In this document: positions 50,796 to 58,461 of the stretch, one piece after another
Numbering within the stretch: the stretch's first letter is position 1
Layout: every line of letters begins with the position of its first letter
NCBI GenBank assembly: GCA_038276315.1
Contig: JBBPZY010000151.1
Location: 1-64,000 of the forward strand
From: GCA-003244245 sp038276315
GTDB taxonomy: Bacteria > Actinomycetota > Actinomycetes > Mycobacteriales > Pseudonocardiaceae
Reading direction: 5' to 3'
DNA: 64,000 nucleotides
The notes under the pieces: generated by a model
Database searches by the model: none
The model's input: only the letters and a program-made list of their open reading frames with translations
What the model was told of the DNA's origin: nothing
Position numbers and translations under genes: made by a program

Positions 50796-52184
50796 GTGAA
50801 CTGGACCGTGGATGTTCCGGTCGACGCGCTGCCGGAGCTACCGCCGCTACCCGCCGATCTCCGTACCAGGCTGGACGCCGCGCTGGCCCGACCCGCCGCG
50901 CAGCAACCGAGCTGGCCTGACCCCGACGCGGTGCGCAGCATCCGTACCGTGTTGGAAAGTGTCCCGCCGATCACCGTGCCGCCTGAGGTGGATCAGCTGC
51001 GAGAGCAGCTCGGGGCCGTTGCGCGGGGAGAGGCGTTCCTGCTGCAAGGCGGGGACTGCGCCGAAACCTTCGCCGACAACACCGAGCCGCATCTGCGGGC
51101 CACCATCCGCACCCTGCTGCAGATGGCGGTGGTGCTCACCTACGGGTCGAGCATGCCGGTGGTGAAGGTGGGGCGGGTAGCAGGGCAATACGCCAAGCCG
51201 CGGTCCGCGGCGCTCGACGTGCTCGGGCTCACGTCCTACCGCGGCGATATGATCAACTCTCGGCGCCCCACCCCCGAGGCAAGGGTGCACGACCCGTCGC
51301 GGTTGATCCGGGCCTACGCCAACGCGGCCGCGGCGATGAACCTGGTGCGTTCGCTGACGATGGCCGGCATGGCGGATCTGCACAAGGTGCACGACTGGAA
51401 CAAGGACTTCGTACGGCGATCCCCGGCTGGAGCCCGCTATGAGGCGCTGGCCGGCGAGATTGACCGGGGCCTGCGGTTCATGTCGGCCTGTGGCGTGGAC
51501 GACTCATCGCTGCTGTCCACCGAGATCTATGCCAGTCACGAGGCGCTGGTGCTGGACTACGAGCGGGCCATGCTGCGGCTGGACAGCAGCAGCGACACGC
51601 CCAAGCTCTACGACCTGTCGGCGCATTTCCTCTGGGTGGGGGAGCGGACCCGGGCGCTGGATGGGGCGCACATTGCTTTCGCCGAATTGCTGGCCAACCC
51701 GATCGGTCTCAAACTCGGTCCGAGCACCAGCCCGGACCAGGCCGTGGAGTATGTCGAGCGGCTCGACCCGCACGGCACGCCGGGCCGGCTCACCCTGATC
51801 TCCCGGATGGGAGCGCAGCGGGTCCGCGATGTGCTGCCGGGGATCGTGCAGAAGGTCACCGCCGCGGGGCACCAGGTGATTTGGCAGTGCGACCCGATGC
51901 ACGGCAACACCATCGAATCGTCCACCGGTTACAAAACCAGGCATTTCGACTGGGTGGTCGACGAGGTGCAGGGATTCTTCGAAGTGCACCACGCACTGGG
52001 CACCCACCCGGGCGGCATCCACGTGGAGCTTACCGGGGAAGACGTGACCGAGTGTCTCGGCGGCGCCCAGGAGATCTCCGATGCCGACCTATCAGGTCGT
52101 TACGACACCGCGTGCGATCCGCGGCTCAATACCCAGCAGGCCCTCGAACTGGCATTCCTGGTAGCCGAGATGCTTCGCTCGTGA
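50796..52184 (+). CDS. aroG: Class II 3-deoxy-7-phosphoheptulonate synthase
   Basis: The first enzyme of the shikimate pathway, condensing PEP and erythrose-4-phosphate. The 462-residue class II form is typical of actinobacteria. LLQGGDCAETFADN contains the metal-binding Cys, KVGRVAGQYAKPRS and SYRGDMIN bind phosphate, and VIWQCDPMHGNT and EVHHALGTHPGGIHVELTGEDVTECLGG carry the metal-binding His and Glu. The mycobacterial enzyme is inhibited by aromatic amino acids and activated by chorismate mutase. It starts at GTG50796 and converges on pknL across a perfect hairpin. Confidence 0.96.
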   Translation: MNWTVDVPVDALPELPPLPADLRTRLDAALARPAAQQPSWPDPDAVRSIRTVLESVPPITVPPEVDQLREQLGAVARGEAFLLQGGDCAETFADNTEPHLRATIRTLLQMAVVLTYGSSMPVVKVGRVAGQYAKPRSAALDVLGLTSYRGDMINSRRPTPEARVHDPSRLIRAYANAAAAMNLVRSLTMAGMADLHKVHDWNKDFVRRSPAGARYEALAGEIDRGLRFMSACGVDDSSLLSTEIYASHEALVLDYERAMLRLDSSSDTPKLYDLSAHFLWVGERTRALDGAHIAFAELLANPIGLKLGPSTSPDQAVEYVERLDPHGTPGRLTLISRMGAQRVRDVLPGIVQKVTAAGHQVIWQCDPMHGNTIESSTGYKTRHFDWVVDEVQGFFEVHHALGTHPGGIHVELTGEDVTECLGGAQEISDADLSGRYDTACDPRLNTQQALELAFLVAEMLRS

Positions 52185-52221
52185 GTGCGTAACAGTGTTC
52201 TGACACTGTTACGCACTCACG
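52180..52221. terminator. Perfect 19-bp hairpin between convergent aroG and pknL
   Basis: CGTGAGTGCGTAACAGTGT at 52180-52198 is followed by a four-base loop (TCTG) and its exact complement at 52203-52221. The aroG stop codon lies inside the left arm, and pknL ends six bases beyond the right arm. A symmetrical, very stable stem between two converging genes suits a bidirectional terminator, although no U-tract follows. Confidence 0.8.
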
Positions 52222-52226
52222 AGCAC

Positions 52227-54170
52227 TCACAGCGTTGAGAGCGCCACAGTAGCGCCGGGGCGAACGGGCCGGCCGGCCGGCGGGGACTGCGAGACCACCC
52301 GGTCCGAGAAGCCGCCGAGAAATCCGAAGCCGCCGAACAACCCGACGCCGCCGGGAGACTGGCTGACCGTGCTGTTCAGCCCCGCGTCCGCGAGCACCTG
52401 GCGAGCCTGCGCGACCGAGAGCCCGACCACACTGGGAACGACAGACGCGGTGCTGACCAGCAGGGTGACGTTGGTGCCACGGGCCGCGCCGGTACCGGCC
52501 TTGGGGTCGGTGCCGATCGCGTGCCCACCGGCGATCTGGCCATCGAACTGGCGCTGCACCTGCACCGTCAGGCCGGCGCGGGACAGCATTGAGAGCGCAG
52601 CACCCTGGGGTAACCCTCGCACATCCGGCACCCTGGTCGGGGCGGGCCCCTTGCTGAGCACCACGGTCACTGGCGCGCCGACGGTGAGCATGGTTCCGGA
52701 CGCCGGCTGCAGCCCGATCACGGCGCCTACCGGGACGGCGTCATCGAATTTCGCGGCGTCGGCATCCAGCCGCGGGCTCAGATCCGCCTGCTGGACTGCC
52801 CGCTGCGCCTCCTCCGGCGTGCTTCCAATCGCCACGTCGGGCACCACCGGATGGCCCAGCGAGATCACCACATTGATGTCCGAGCCGCGCCGCGCGCGCT
52901 GGCCCGGAGCGGGGTCGCTGCGGATCACCGTGTCGCCTGGGACGGTGTCGTTGTGGTCGTCCGTGAGATTGGCCTTCAGATCAGCGGAGGACAGAACGCC
53001 GGCCACCGCCCCGCGTTGCAGACCCATGAGATCGGGAACCACGGTCCACCGGCCGCTGCCCAGCCACCATGCGCCCACCCCGACCGCGCTTGCGAGCATC
53101 AACACGACCGTTATCCAGGCGATGAAGGCTCGCCGGTTACGAGCGCGCTCGCGTAGGTAGAGATCGTCGTGTGGAGCCAGCGCGCCTGCTGCGATCTCGT
53201 CCCTGGCGAGAGCTCGAGTTGCCTGCGGTCCGTGTTCGGGCGGGCGGACCACCGTGGCGCCGGCTAACCCAGTTGGCACCGCGGGTACCGGTACCCGATC
53301 GATTCCCAGCTGGGTTCGCACTGACTGCAACTCCCGAAGGAACGCCGCTGCGTCTGACGGCCGGGCGTCCGGGTCCCGTCGGGTGGCTCGCACGATGAGG
53401 TCGTCCAGCGGCGCGGGCACCGCGGCACCAGCTGTGCTCGGGGCCGGCATGTCGTCGTTGACGTGGTGATAAGCCACCGACAATGCGGTCTCGCCGGTGT
53501 AGGGCGGAGCTCCCGTGAGCATCTCGAATAGCATCACTCCGGTGGCGTAGACATCACTGCGGGCGTCGGCCGCACCGGTCGCGACCTGCTCGGGCGAAAG
53601 GTAGGCCACCGTTCCGAGGATGACGTCTCCAGTGCTGCTGCTGGCCTCGGCCACTGCGCGGACCAATCCGAAGTCGGCCACTTTGACCACGCCACCTGGT
53701 CCGATGAGGACGTTCTCCGGCTTGATGTCGCGATGTACTAGCCCCTCCCAGTGCGCCGCGGCTAGCGCCGAGAGCACTATGTCGGCCACTGAGAGTGCGA
53801 GCGGCACCGGCAGCGGGCCGCGCTGGCGCAGCAGGTCCCGCAAGGTTCCGCCATCTACCAGTTCCATCACCAGGAAGACGGAGTCACCAATGGGGGAGGA
53901 GTCGACACCTTGGTCATGAACCGCGACGATCCCAGGATGATGCAAGCGCGCGGCCGCGCGGGCTTCCCGCTCGAAGCGCTGCAGGAACAGCGGGTCGGCG
54001 GCGAACCGCGGTGCCATCACCTTGATGGCGACCGGACGTTCCAGCCGGGTGTCCGTGCCCCGGTAGACGGTGGACATGCCGCCGTGGGCCAGCATCGAAC
54101 CGACCTGGTAGCGCCCCTCCAACAGGGCGCCGACCAGGTTGCCGTCGTGATCGGGCCCCTGTCGCTCCAC
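52227..54170 (-). CDS. pknL: Transmembrane Ser/Thr protein kinase with four PASTA domains
   Basis: A 647-residue receptor-type kinase. The N-terminal kinase domain (about 20-285) has the ATP-site Lys50 in VAIKVMAP, the catalytic loop HRDIKPENVLIG, the ADFGLVRAV metal motif and LSPEQVATGAADARSDVYATG. A single membrane helix lies near 345-366. The extracellular part holds four PASTA repeats beginning VPDLMGLQ, VPDVAIGS, VPDVRGLP and VPSVVGLS at roughly 375, 441, 513 and 580. Position identifies it with pknL, but M. tuberculosis PknL has no PASTA domains, so the architecture is PknB-like. It is divergent from its probable substrate, the DNA-binding protein at 54236. Confidence 0.9.
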   Translation of the reverse strand: MERQGPDHDGNLVGALLEGRYQVGSMLAHGGMSTVYRGTDTRLERPVAIKVMAPRFAADPLFLQRFEREARAAARLHHPGIVAVHDQGVDSSPIGDSVFLVMELVDGGTLRDLLRQRGPLPVPLALSVADIVLSALAAAHWEGLVHRDIKPENVLIGPGGVVKVADFGLVRAVAEASSSTGDVILGTVAYLSPEQVATGAADARSDVYATGVMLFEMLTGAPPYTGETALSVAYHHVNDDMPAPSTAGAAVPAPLDDLIVRATRRDPDARPSDAAAFLRELQSVRTQLGIDRVPVPAVPTGLAGATVVRPPEHGPQATRALARDEIAAGALAPHDDLYLRERARNRRAFIAWITVVLMLASAVGVGAWWLGSGRWTVVPDLMGLQRGAVAGVLSSADLKANLTDDHNDTVPGDTVIRSDPAPGQRARRGSDINVVISLGHPVVPDVAIGSTPEEAQRAVQQADLSPRLDADAAKFDDAVPVGAVIGLQPASGTMLTVGAPVTVVLSKGPAPTRVPDVRGLPQGAALSMLSRAGLTVQVQRQFDGQIAGGHAIGTDPKAGTGAARGTNVTLLVSTASVVPSVVGLSVAQARQVLADAGLNSTVSQSPGGVGLFGGFGFLGGFSDRVVSQSPPAGRPVRPGATVALSTL

Positions 54171-54235
54171 AATCTGAGGATCGTACGGACCGGCGCGCCC
54201 CGGACGGCGGAAGGGCGCCGGCTGGCCGGTATGGC

Positions 54236-54613
54236 ATGGTGACCACCGTGAGCGACCTCCCCATCGCCCTGGACGTGCTCGACCCTGCGGTGGAGGTGCT
54301 GCCGCTACCTGATGTCGCGCAACAGCTGGGACTGCCGGTGACCCGAGTGCACCAGATGATTCGCGACGGGCAGCTGATGGGGGTACGCCGCGCCGGCGTG
54401 GTGTTGATCCCCGCGGACTTCCTCTGCGGCGATGCGGTTGTCAAGGGACTGCCCGGCACGATCACCTTGTTGCGTGACTCCGGCTACTCTGCCGAGGAGA
54501 TCCTGCGCTGGTTGTTCACCGAGGAGAATTCGTTGCCCGGCACCCCGATCGGCGCGCTGCGAACGAACCGTGGGCGCGAGGTGAAGCGCCGAGCCCAGGC
54601 GATGGGATTCTGA
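54236..54613 (+). CDS. Rv2175c-family winged-helix DNA-binding protein
   Basis: A 125-residue protein. LPLPDVAQQLGLPVTRVHQMIRDGQLMGVRRAGVVLIPADF is a helix-turn-helix/wing segment like excisionase-type domains. The C-terminal VKGLPGTITLLRDSGYSAEEILRWLFTEENSLPGTPIGAL and REVKRRAQAMGF are family-specific. In M. tuberculosis Rv2175c is phosphorylated by PknL and loses DNA binding; the divergent arrangement with pknL is kept here. Thr3 or Thr4 in MVTTVSD is a possible phosphorylation site, unproven. ATG54236 is the start (GTG54248 is possible). Confidence 0.88.
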   Translation: MVTTVSDLPIALDVLDPAVEVLPLPDVAQQLGLPVTRVHQMIRDGQLMGVRRAGVVLIPADFLCGDAVVKGLPGTITLLRDSGYSAEEILRWLFTEENSLPGTPIGALRTNRGREVKRRAQAMGF

Positions 54614-54737
54614 CTGGATCATTCTGCTGGCCCGCTTCCTACGGCCGTCCTCCCACGCCATGATTGGGCGCGGTATCCTCGCAATTCCGCTGTGACCTAG
54701 TGGGGATTGTGGTTGGTCAGCCAAAGGAGGAAACGCA

Positions 54738-54938
54738 ATGCTGGGGAAACTGGGGAAGCTCGTTGTGCTGGCGGGGGCCGTGGAGGCCGCTCGCCGGTAC
54801 GCCAAGACCAACCCCGACGCGGTCGGCAAGGTCGCAGACCAGGCCGGCCGGCTCGTCGATCAGTGCACCAAGGGCAAGTTCAGCAACCAGATTGACGGCG
54901 CGGTGCGCAAGGTCCAGGACACCACCGGCCGAGGCTAG
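54738..54938 (+). CDS. MT0933-like antitoxin family protein
   Basis: A 66-residue basic, helical protein: MLGKLGKLVVLAGAVEAARRYAKTNPDAVGKVADQ, then AGRLVDQCTKGKFSNQIDGAVRKVQDTTG. The NPD..K..D.AG..VD..T.GK....ID pattern matches the MT0933-like antitoxin family (Rv0909 type). An AAGGAGG ribosome site lies seven bases before the ATG. No toxin gene adjoins it: the next gene is a thioredoxin-fold protein. It may therefore be an orphan or have another role. A hairpin follows the stop. Confidence 0.65.
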   Translation: MLGKLGKLVVLAGAVEAARRYAKTNPDAVGKVADQAGRLVDQCTKGKFSNQIDGAVRKVQDTTGRG

Positions 54939-54970
54939 TTGTAGGCATCCGATCAGGGTCCGAAGCCAGG

Positions 54971-55008
54971 CCCGTCGAACCGGTCCACAGTGAGGACTGT
55001 TCGACGGG
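54971..55008 (+). terminator. Hairpin downstream of MT0933-like gene
   Basis: CCCGTCGAAC at 54971-54980 pairs perfectly with GTTCGACGGG at 54999-55008 around an 18-base loop. It starts 32 bases after the stop codon and precedes the next gene on the same strand, so termination of the small gene's transcript is the likely role. No U-tract is present. Confidence 0.5.
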
Positions 55009-55136
55009 CTGGCGGCGGCGGGGATGCTGCCCGGACGCACGCCGCGCGAGGGCATCAGCGGCATCGCCGGTGGACTCTTCGGCGGCTGAACTCAGTTTGC
55101 GCGCTAGTGCCTGGCGGTGATGCGAGACTGGTCACC

Positions 55137-55700
55137 ATGGCTGTGAACTCGATGATGGTCCCGCTCGGCACGCCAGCGCCACCGTTCGCCTTGCCATCTC
55201 TGGCCGGTGAGATCGTGACCCTTGATGGCCTTGCCCCTGGTCGACCAGTACTGGTGATGTTCCTGTCCAACCACTGCCCCTATGTCCGGCACCTCGAGCG
55301 GGAACTCGTCTTGCTTGTTGCCGAGTACGCGCAGGACGTCGCTGCGGTGGCGATCTGCAGCAACGACATCGAGAACTATCCCGACGACGGGCCGGAGGGG
55401 TTGCTCGAGCAGTCCTACCGAGCCGGTTTCACCTTCCCATACCTGTTCGACGACACCCAGAAGGTTGCACTGGCCTACCGGGCCGCGTGCACCCCCGACT
55501 TCTTCCTCTATGACATCGAGCGCAAGCTCGTCTACCGGGGCGAGTTCGACGAGTCCCGCCCACGCAACAATGCCCCGGTGACCGGCAACGCATTGCGAGC
55601 GGCGCTGAAACTGGTGCTGGCAGGGCAACCGGTACCCGAACCGCACGTGCCCAGCATGGGCTGTGGCATCAAGTGGAAGCCAGGCAACGCGCCGTCCTGA
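55137..55700 (+). CDS. Thioredoxin-fold AhpC/TSA-like protein
   Basis: A 187-residue protein with a peroxiredoxin/thioredoxin-like fold. MVPLGTPAPPFALPSLAGEIVTLDGL is the typical start, and PVLVMFLSNHCPYVRHLERELVLLV holds a conserved Cys in the NHCPYV signature. FPYLFDDTQKVALAYRAACTPDFFLYD (cis-Pro-like TPDFF) and MGCGIKWKPGN, with the CGIKWK signature, close the domain. The family lacks a CxxC pair; its substrate is unknown, although redox activity is plausible. ATG55137 is chosen because homology starts there. It converges on the helicase gene. Confidence 0.85.
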   Translation: MAVNSMMVPLGTPAPPFALPSLAGEIVTLDGLAPGRPVLVMFLSNHCPYVRHLERELVLLVAEYAQDVAAVAICSNDIENYPDDGPEGLLEQSYRAGFTFPYLFDDTQKVALAYRAACTPDFFLYDIERKLVYRGEFDESRPRNNAPVTGNALRAALKLVLAGQPVPEPHVPSMGCGIKWKPGNAPS

Positions 55701-55764
55701 CCGCGCTGCGCAGCTAGAGCAGGCCGTCCGCGCACCGATCGGGATGCTCAACAGCTCGCAGGGT

Positions 55765-55824
55765 CCCGAGCTCAACCACAGAGCTCCGCAGCATCGGTGG
55801 ATCAGCTCTGCTGTTGAGCTCGGG
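55765..55824. terminator. Long hairpin between convergent thioredoxin-like and helicase genes
   Basis: A 21-base arm at 55765-55785, beginning CCCGAGCTCAAC, pairs with 55804-55824 with a single mismatch, around an 18-base loop. It lies in the 153-base gap between two converging stop codons, so bidirectional termination is likely. Its loop does not share the sequence of the 14.05/27.2 kb elements. Confidence 0.65.
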
Positions 55825-55853
55825 GGTGTCAGCGTCGTTGATTGGGTCAGCGA

Positions 55854-58358
55854 TTAGAGCTGGCCGACCGCGGTCACCCACAGTACGGCGGTTCCGGACT
55901 CGTCGGAGGCGGCCAGGTCGACCTCAGCCATGATTGCCCAGTCGTGGTGCTCGGCCGGGTCGTCCAGTATCTGGCGCACCACCCACCGGTCAGGCTGCTC
56001 GTCGATGATCAGCAGCCGTGGGCCGCGGGCGTCCGCGCCGGTGCCGATCTCGTCATGCTCGTCGAAGTACGGTTCCACGGCCGCGCGCCACGAGTCAGCG
56101 TCCCATCCGGCGTCCGCGTCGAGCTCGCCCAGGTCGTCCCATCGCCGCCGGGCAGCCAGCTCCACCCGGCGGAACAGCGCGTTGCGCACCAGGATCCGGA
56201 AAGCCCGCGCATTGGCCGTCACCGGCGGAGGTCGCTGATCTATCGACGCCGGTACCGCGTCCGGCGCCTGCGGGTCGCGCAGTTTTTCCCATTCGTCGAG
56301 CAGGCTGGAGTCGACTTGGCGGACCAGCTCGCCGAGCCACTCCTGCAGGTCGCGTAGCTCGTCGGTCTTGGCGTCCTCGGGTACGGTGCGGCGCAGCGCC
56401 TGGTAGGCGTTGGCGAGGTAGCGCAGTACTAACCCTTCGGAGCGGGCGAGGCCGTAGAAACCGACGTACTCGGTGAAGGTCATCGCCCGCTCGGCGAGGT
56501 CCCGCGCCACCGATTTGGGGGACAGCCGATGATCGGCCACCCACGGGTGGCCTGCCCGGTAGATCTCGAATGAAGCGTCGAGCAGCTCAGCCAGTGGCAT
56601 CGGATAGCTGACGTCGTCCAGCAGGCGCATCCGCTCCTCGTACTCGATGCCTTCGGCCTTCATCGCCGCCACGGCCTCGCCCTTGGCCTTGGACAGTTGC
56701 GCGCTCAGTACCTGCCGCGGATCGTCGAGGGTGGCCTCGAGCACCGACAGCACGTCCAGCGGATAGTCAACCGACTCCGGATCGAGCAGCTCGATAGCGG
56801 CCAGCGCGAACGGAGACAGCGCTTGGTTCAGCGCGAAGTCGAGTTGCAGGTCCCCGGTGAGCCGCACGGTCCGACCCTGGGTGTCCGGGACCGCCAACCG
56901 CTCGACGACACCAGCGGCCAGCAGCGCTCGATAAATCGCGATGGCCTGCAGGATGTGCCGGCGCTGCGCGGGGCGCTCCTCGTGGTTGTCAGTAAGCAGC
57001 TGGCGCATCGCCGCGAAGGCGTCACCGGGCCGGTTGGCGACGTTGAGCAGCATCGCGTGGCTCACCGCAAAACTAGATGTCAGCGGCTCTGGTTCGGCTG
57101 CGACCAGCCGGTCGAAGGTGCGGTCGCTCCAGGACACCGCTCCCTCGGCAGGTTTCTTGTGGACCACCCTGCGGCGCTTGCGGGGATCGTCTCCGGCCTT
57201 GGCCACGGCCTTGACGTTCGCAACCACGTGTTCAGGCGCCTGCACGACGACATCGCCGGCGAGGTCGTAGCCGGCCCGGCCGGCTCGCCCGGTGATCTGG
57301 TGGAACTCCCGGGCGGTGAGGTGGCGGGTGCGGGTGCCGTCGTACTTGCCCAGCGCGGTGAGCAACACCGTGCGGATCGGCACGTTGATCCCCACGCCGA
57401 GGGTGTCGGTACCACAGATGATCTTCAGCAGGCCGGCCTGGGCGAGCCGCTCGACGAGCCGGCGATACCGCGGCAGCATCCCGGCGTGGTGCACCCCGAT
57501 CCCGTGGCGCACCAGCCGGGACAGGGTTCTTCCAAAACCGGCCGTGAAGCGGAATCCACCGATCAGCTCGGCGATGGCGTCCTTTTCCGCCCGACTGCAG
57601 ACGTTGATACTGGTCAGTGCCTGTGCCTGCTCGGCGGCCGATGCCTGGGTGAAGTGCACCACATAGACCGGTGCCGCCTTGATGGCCAGCAGTTCTTCCA
57701 GCGTCTCGTGCAGCGGCGTCGTCACGTACCGGAAGTGCAGCGGAACCGGTCGCTGCGCGGAGTGGACCACCGCGGTAGGGCGGCCGGTGCGCCGGGTCAA
57801 GTCCGGCTTGAAGCGGCTGACGTCGCCCAGCGTCGCGGACATCAGCAAGAACTGTGCCTGCGGGAGCTCGAGCAGCGGAACCTGCCACGCCCAGCCGCGA
57901 TCAGGATCGGCGTAGTAGTGGAACTCGTCCATCACGACCAGGCCCGCATCGGTGTGCGGTCCGCTGCGCAGGGCCATGTTGGCCAGCACTTCAGCGGTGC
58001 AGCAGATGATGGGTGCCTCGGCGTTGACGCTGGAGTCACCGGTCAGCATCCCAACCTGATCAGCACCGAAAACGTCGCACGCCGCAAAGAACTTCTCCGA
58101 CACCAGTGCCTTGATCGGCGCGGTGTAGACACTGCGCCTGCGCTGCGCCAGTGCGGTCGCGTGCGCGCCGGTCGCGACGAGACTCTTACCGGATCCGGTC
58201 GGAGTGGCCAAGATCACGTTGGAGCCTGACACGATCTCTATCAGCGCCTCTTCCTGGGCGGGATACAGGACCAGGCCCTGTTCTGAGACCCAGGCCACAA
58301 ACGTGTCGAACAGCTCGTCGGGCCCGGTAGCGGCGGGTAGCGTCTCGGTGAGCGTCAT
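55854..58358 (-). CDS. DEAD/DEAH-box RNA helicase with DUF3516 domain
   Basis: An 834-residue superfamily 2 helicase. The RecA1 part has the Q-like PAQEEALIEI, Walker A ATPTGSGKSLV, VYTAPIKALVSEKFF (motif Ia), MLTGDSSVN, VVMDEFHYYADPDRG (DEFH, motif II) and LLMSATLGD (motif III). RecA2 has VYVVHFTQASAAEQA, FGRTLSRLVRHGIGVHHAGMLP and CGTDTLGVGINVPIRTVLLTALGKYDG, then the QITGRAGRAGYD motif VI. The long C-terminal part, after about 480, is the actinobacterial DUF3516 domain. The architecture is Ski2/HelY-like, suggesting RNA metabolism, but the substrate is unknown. Confidence 0.92.
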   Translation of the reverse strand: MTLTETLPAATGPDELFDTFVAWVSEQGLVLYPAQEEALIEIVSGSNVILATPTGSGKSLVATGAHATALAQRRRSVYTAPIKALVSEKFFAACDVFGADQVGMLTGDSSVNAEAPIICCTAEVLANMALRSGPHTDAGLVVMDEFHYYADPDRGWAWQVPLLELPQAQFLLMSATLGDVSRFKPDLTRRTGRPTAVVHSAQRPVPLHFRYVTTPLHETLEELLAIKAAPVYVVHFTQASAAEQAQALTSINVCSRAEKDAIAELIGGFRFTAGFGRTLSRLVRHGIGVHHAGMLPRYRRLVERLAQAGLLKIICGTDTLGVGINVPIRTVLLTALGKYDGTRTRHLTAREFHQITGRAGRAGYDLAGDVVVQAPEHVVANVKAVAKAGDDPRKRRRVVHKKPAEGAVSWSDRTFDRLVAAEPEPLTSSFAVSHAMLLNVANRPGDAFAAMRQLLTDNHEERPAQRRHILQAIAIYRALLAAGVVERLAVPDTQGRTVRLTGDLQLDFALNQALSPFALAAIELLDPESVDYPLDVLSVLEATLDDPRQVLSAQLSKAKGEAVAAMKAEGIEYEERMRLLDDVSYPMPLAELLDASFEIYRAGHPWVADHRLSPKSVARDLAERAMTFTEYVGFYGLARSEGLVLRYLANAYQALRRTVPEDAKTDELRDLQEWLGELVRQVDSSLLDEWEKLRDPQAPDAVPASIDQRPPPVTANARAFRILVRNALFRRVELAARRRWDDLGELDADAGWDADSWRAAVEPYFDEHDEIGTGADARGPRLLIIDEQPDRWVVRQILDDPAEHHDWAIMAEVDLAASDESGTAVLWVTAVGQL

Positions 58359-58461
58359 GATGACACGATCGTGCCCCCGGCGCTTCTGCCAAGGGGAAGC
58401 GGGGCAGCTCGGCCAGGGTGCTGACCCGGCTCCGGCGGGATAATCTGGTCCCGGGTCGGGG

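Noticed and set aside
56697..58229. A 510-codon open frame antisense to the helicase gene
   Set aside because: It mirrors the helicase codons in GC-rich DNA, has no domain pattern and no ribosome site; the minus-strand helicase motifs are unmistakable.
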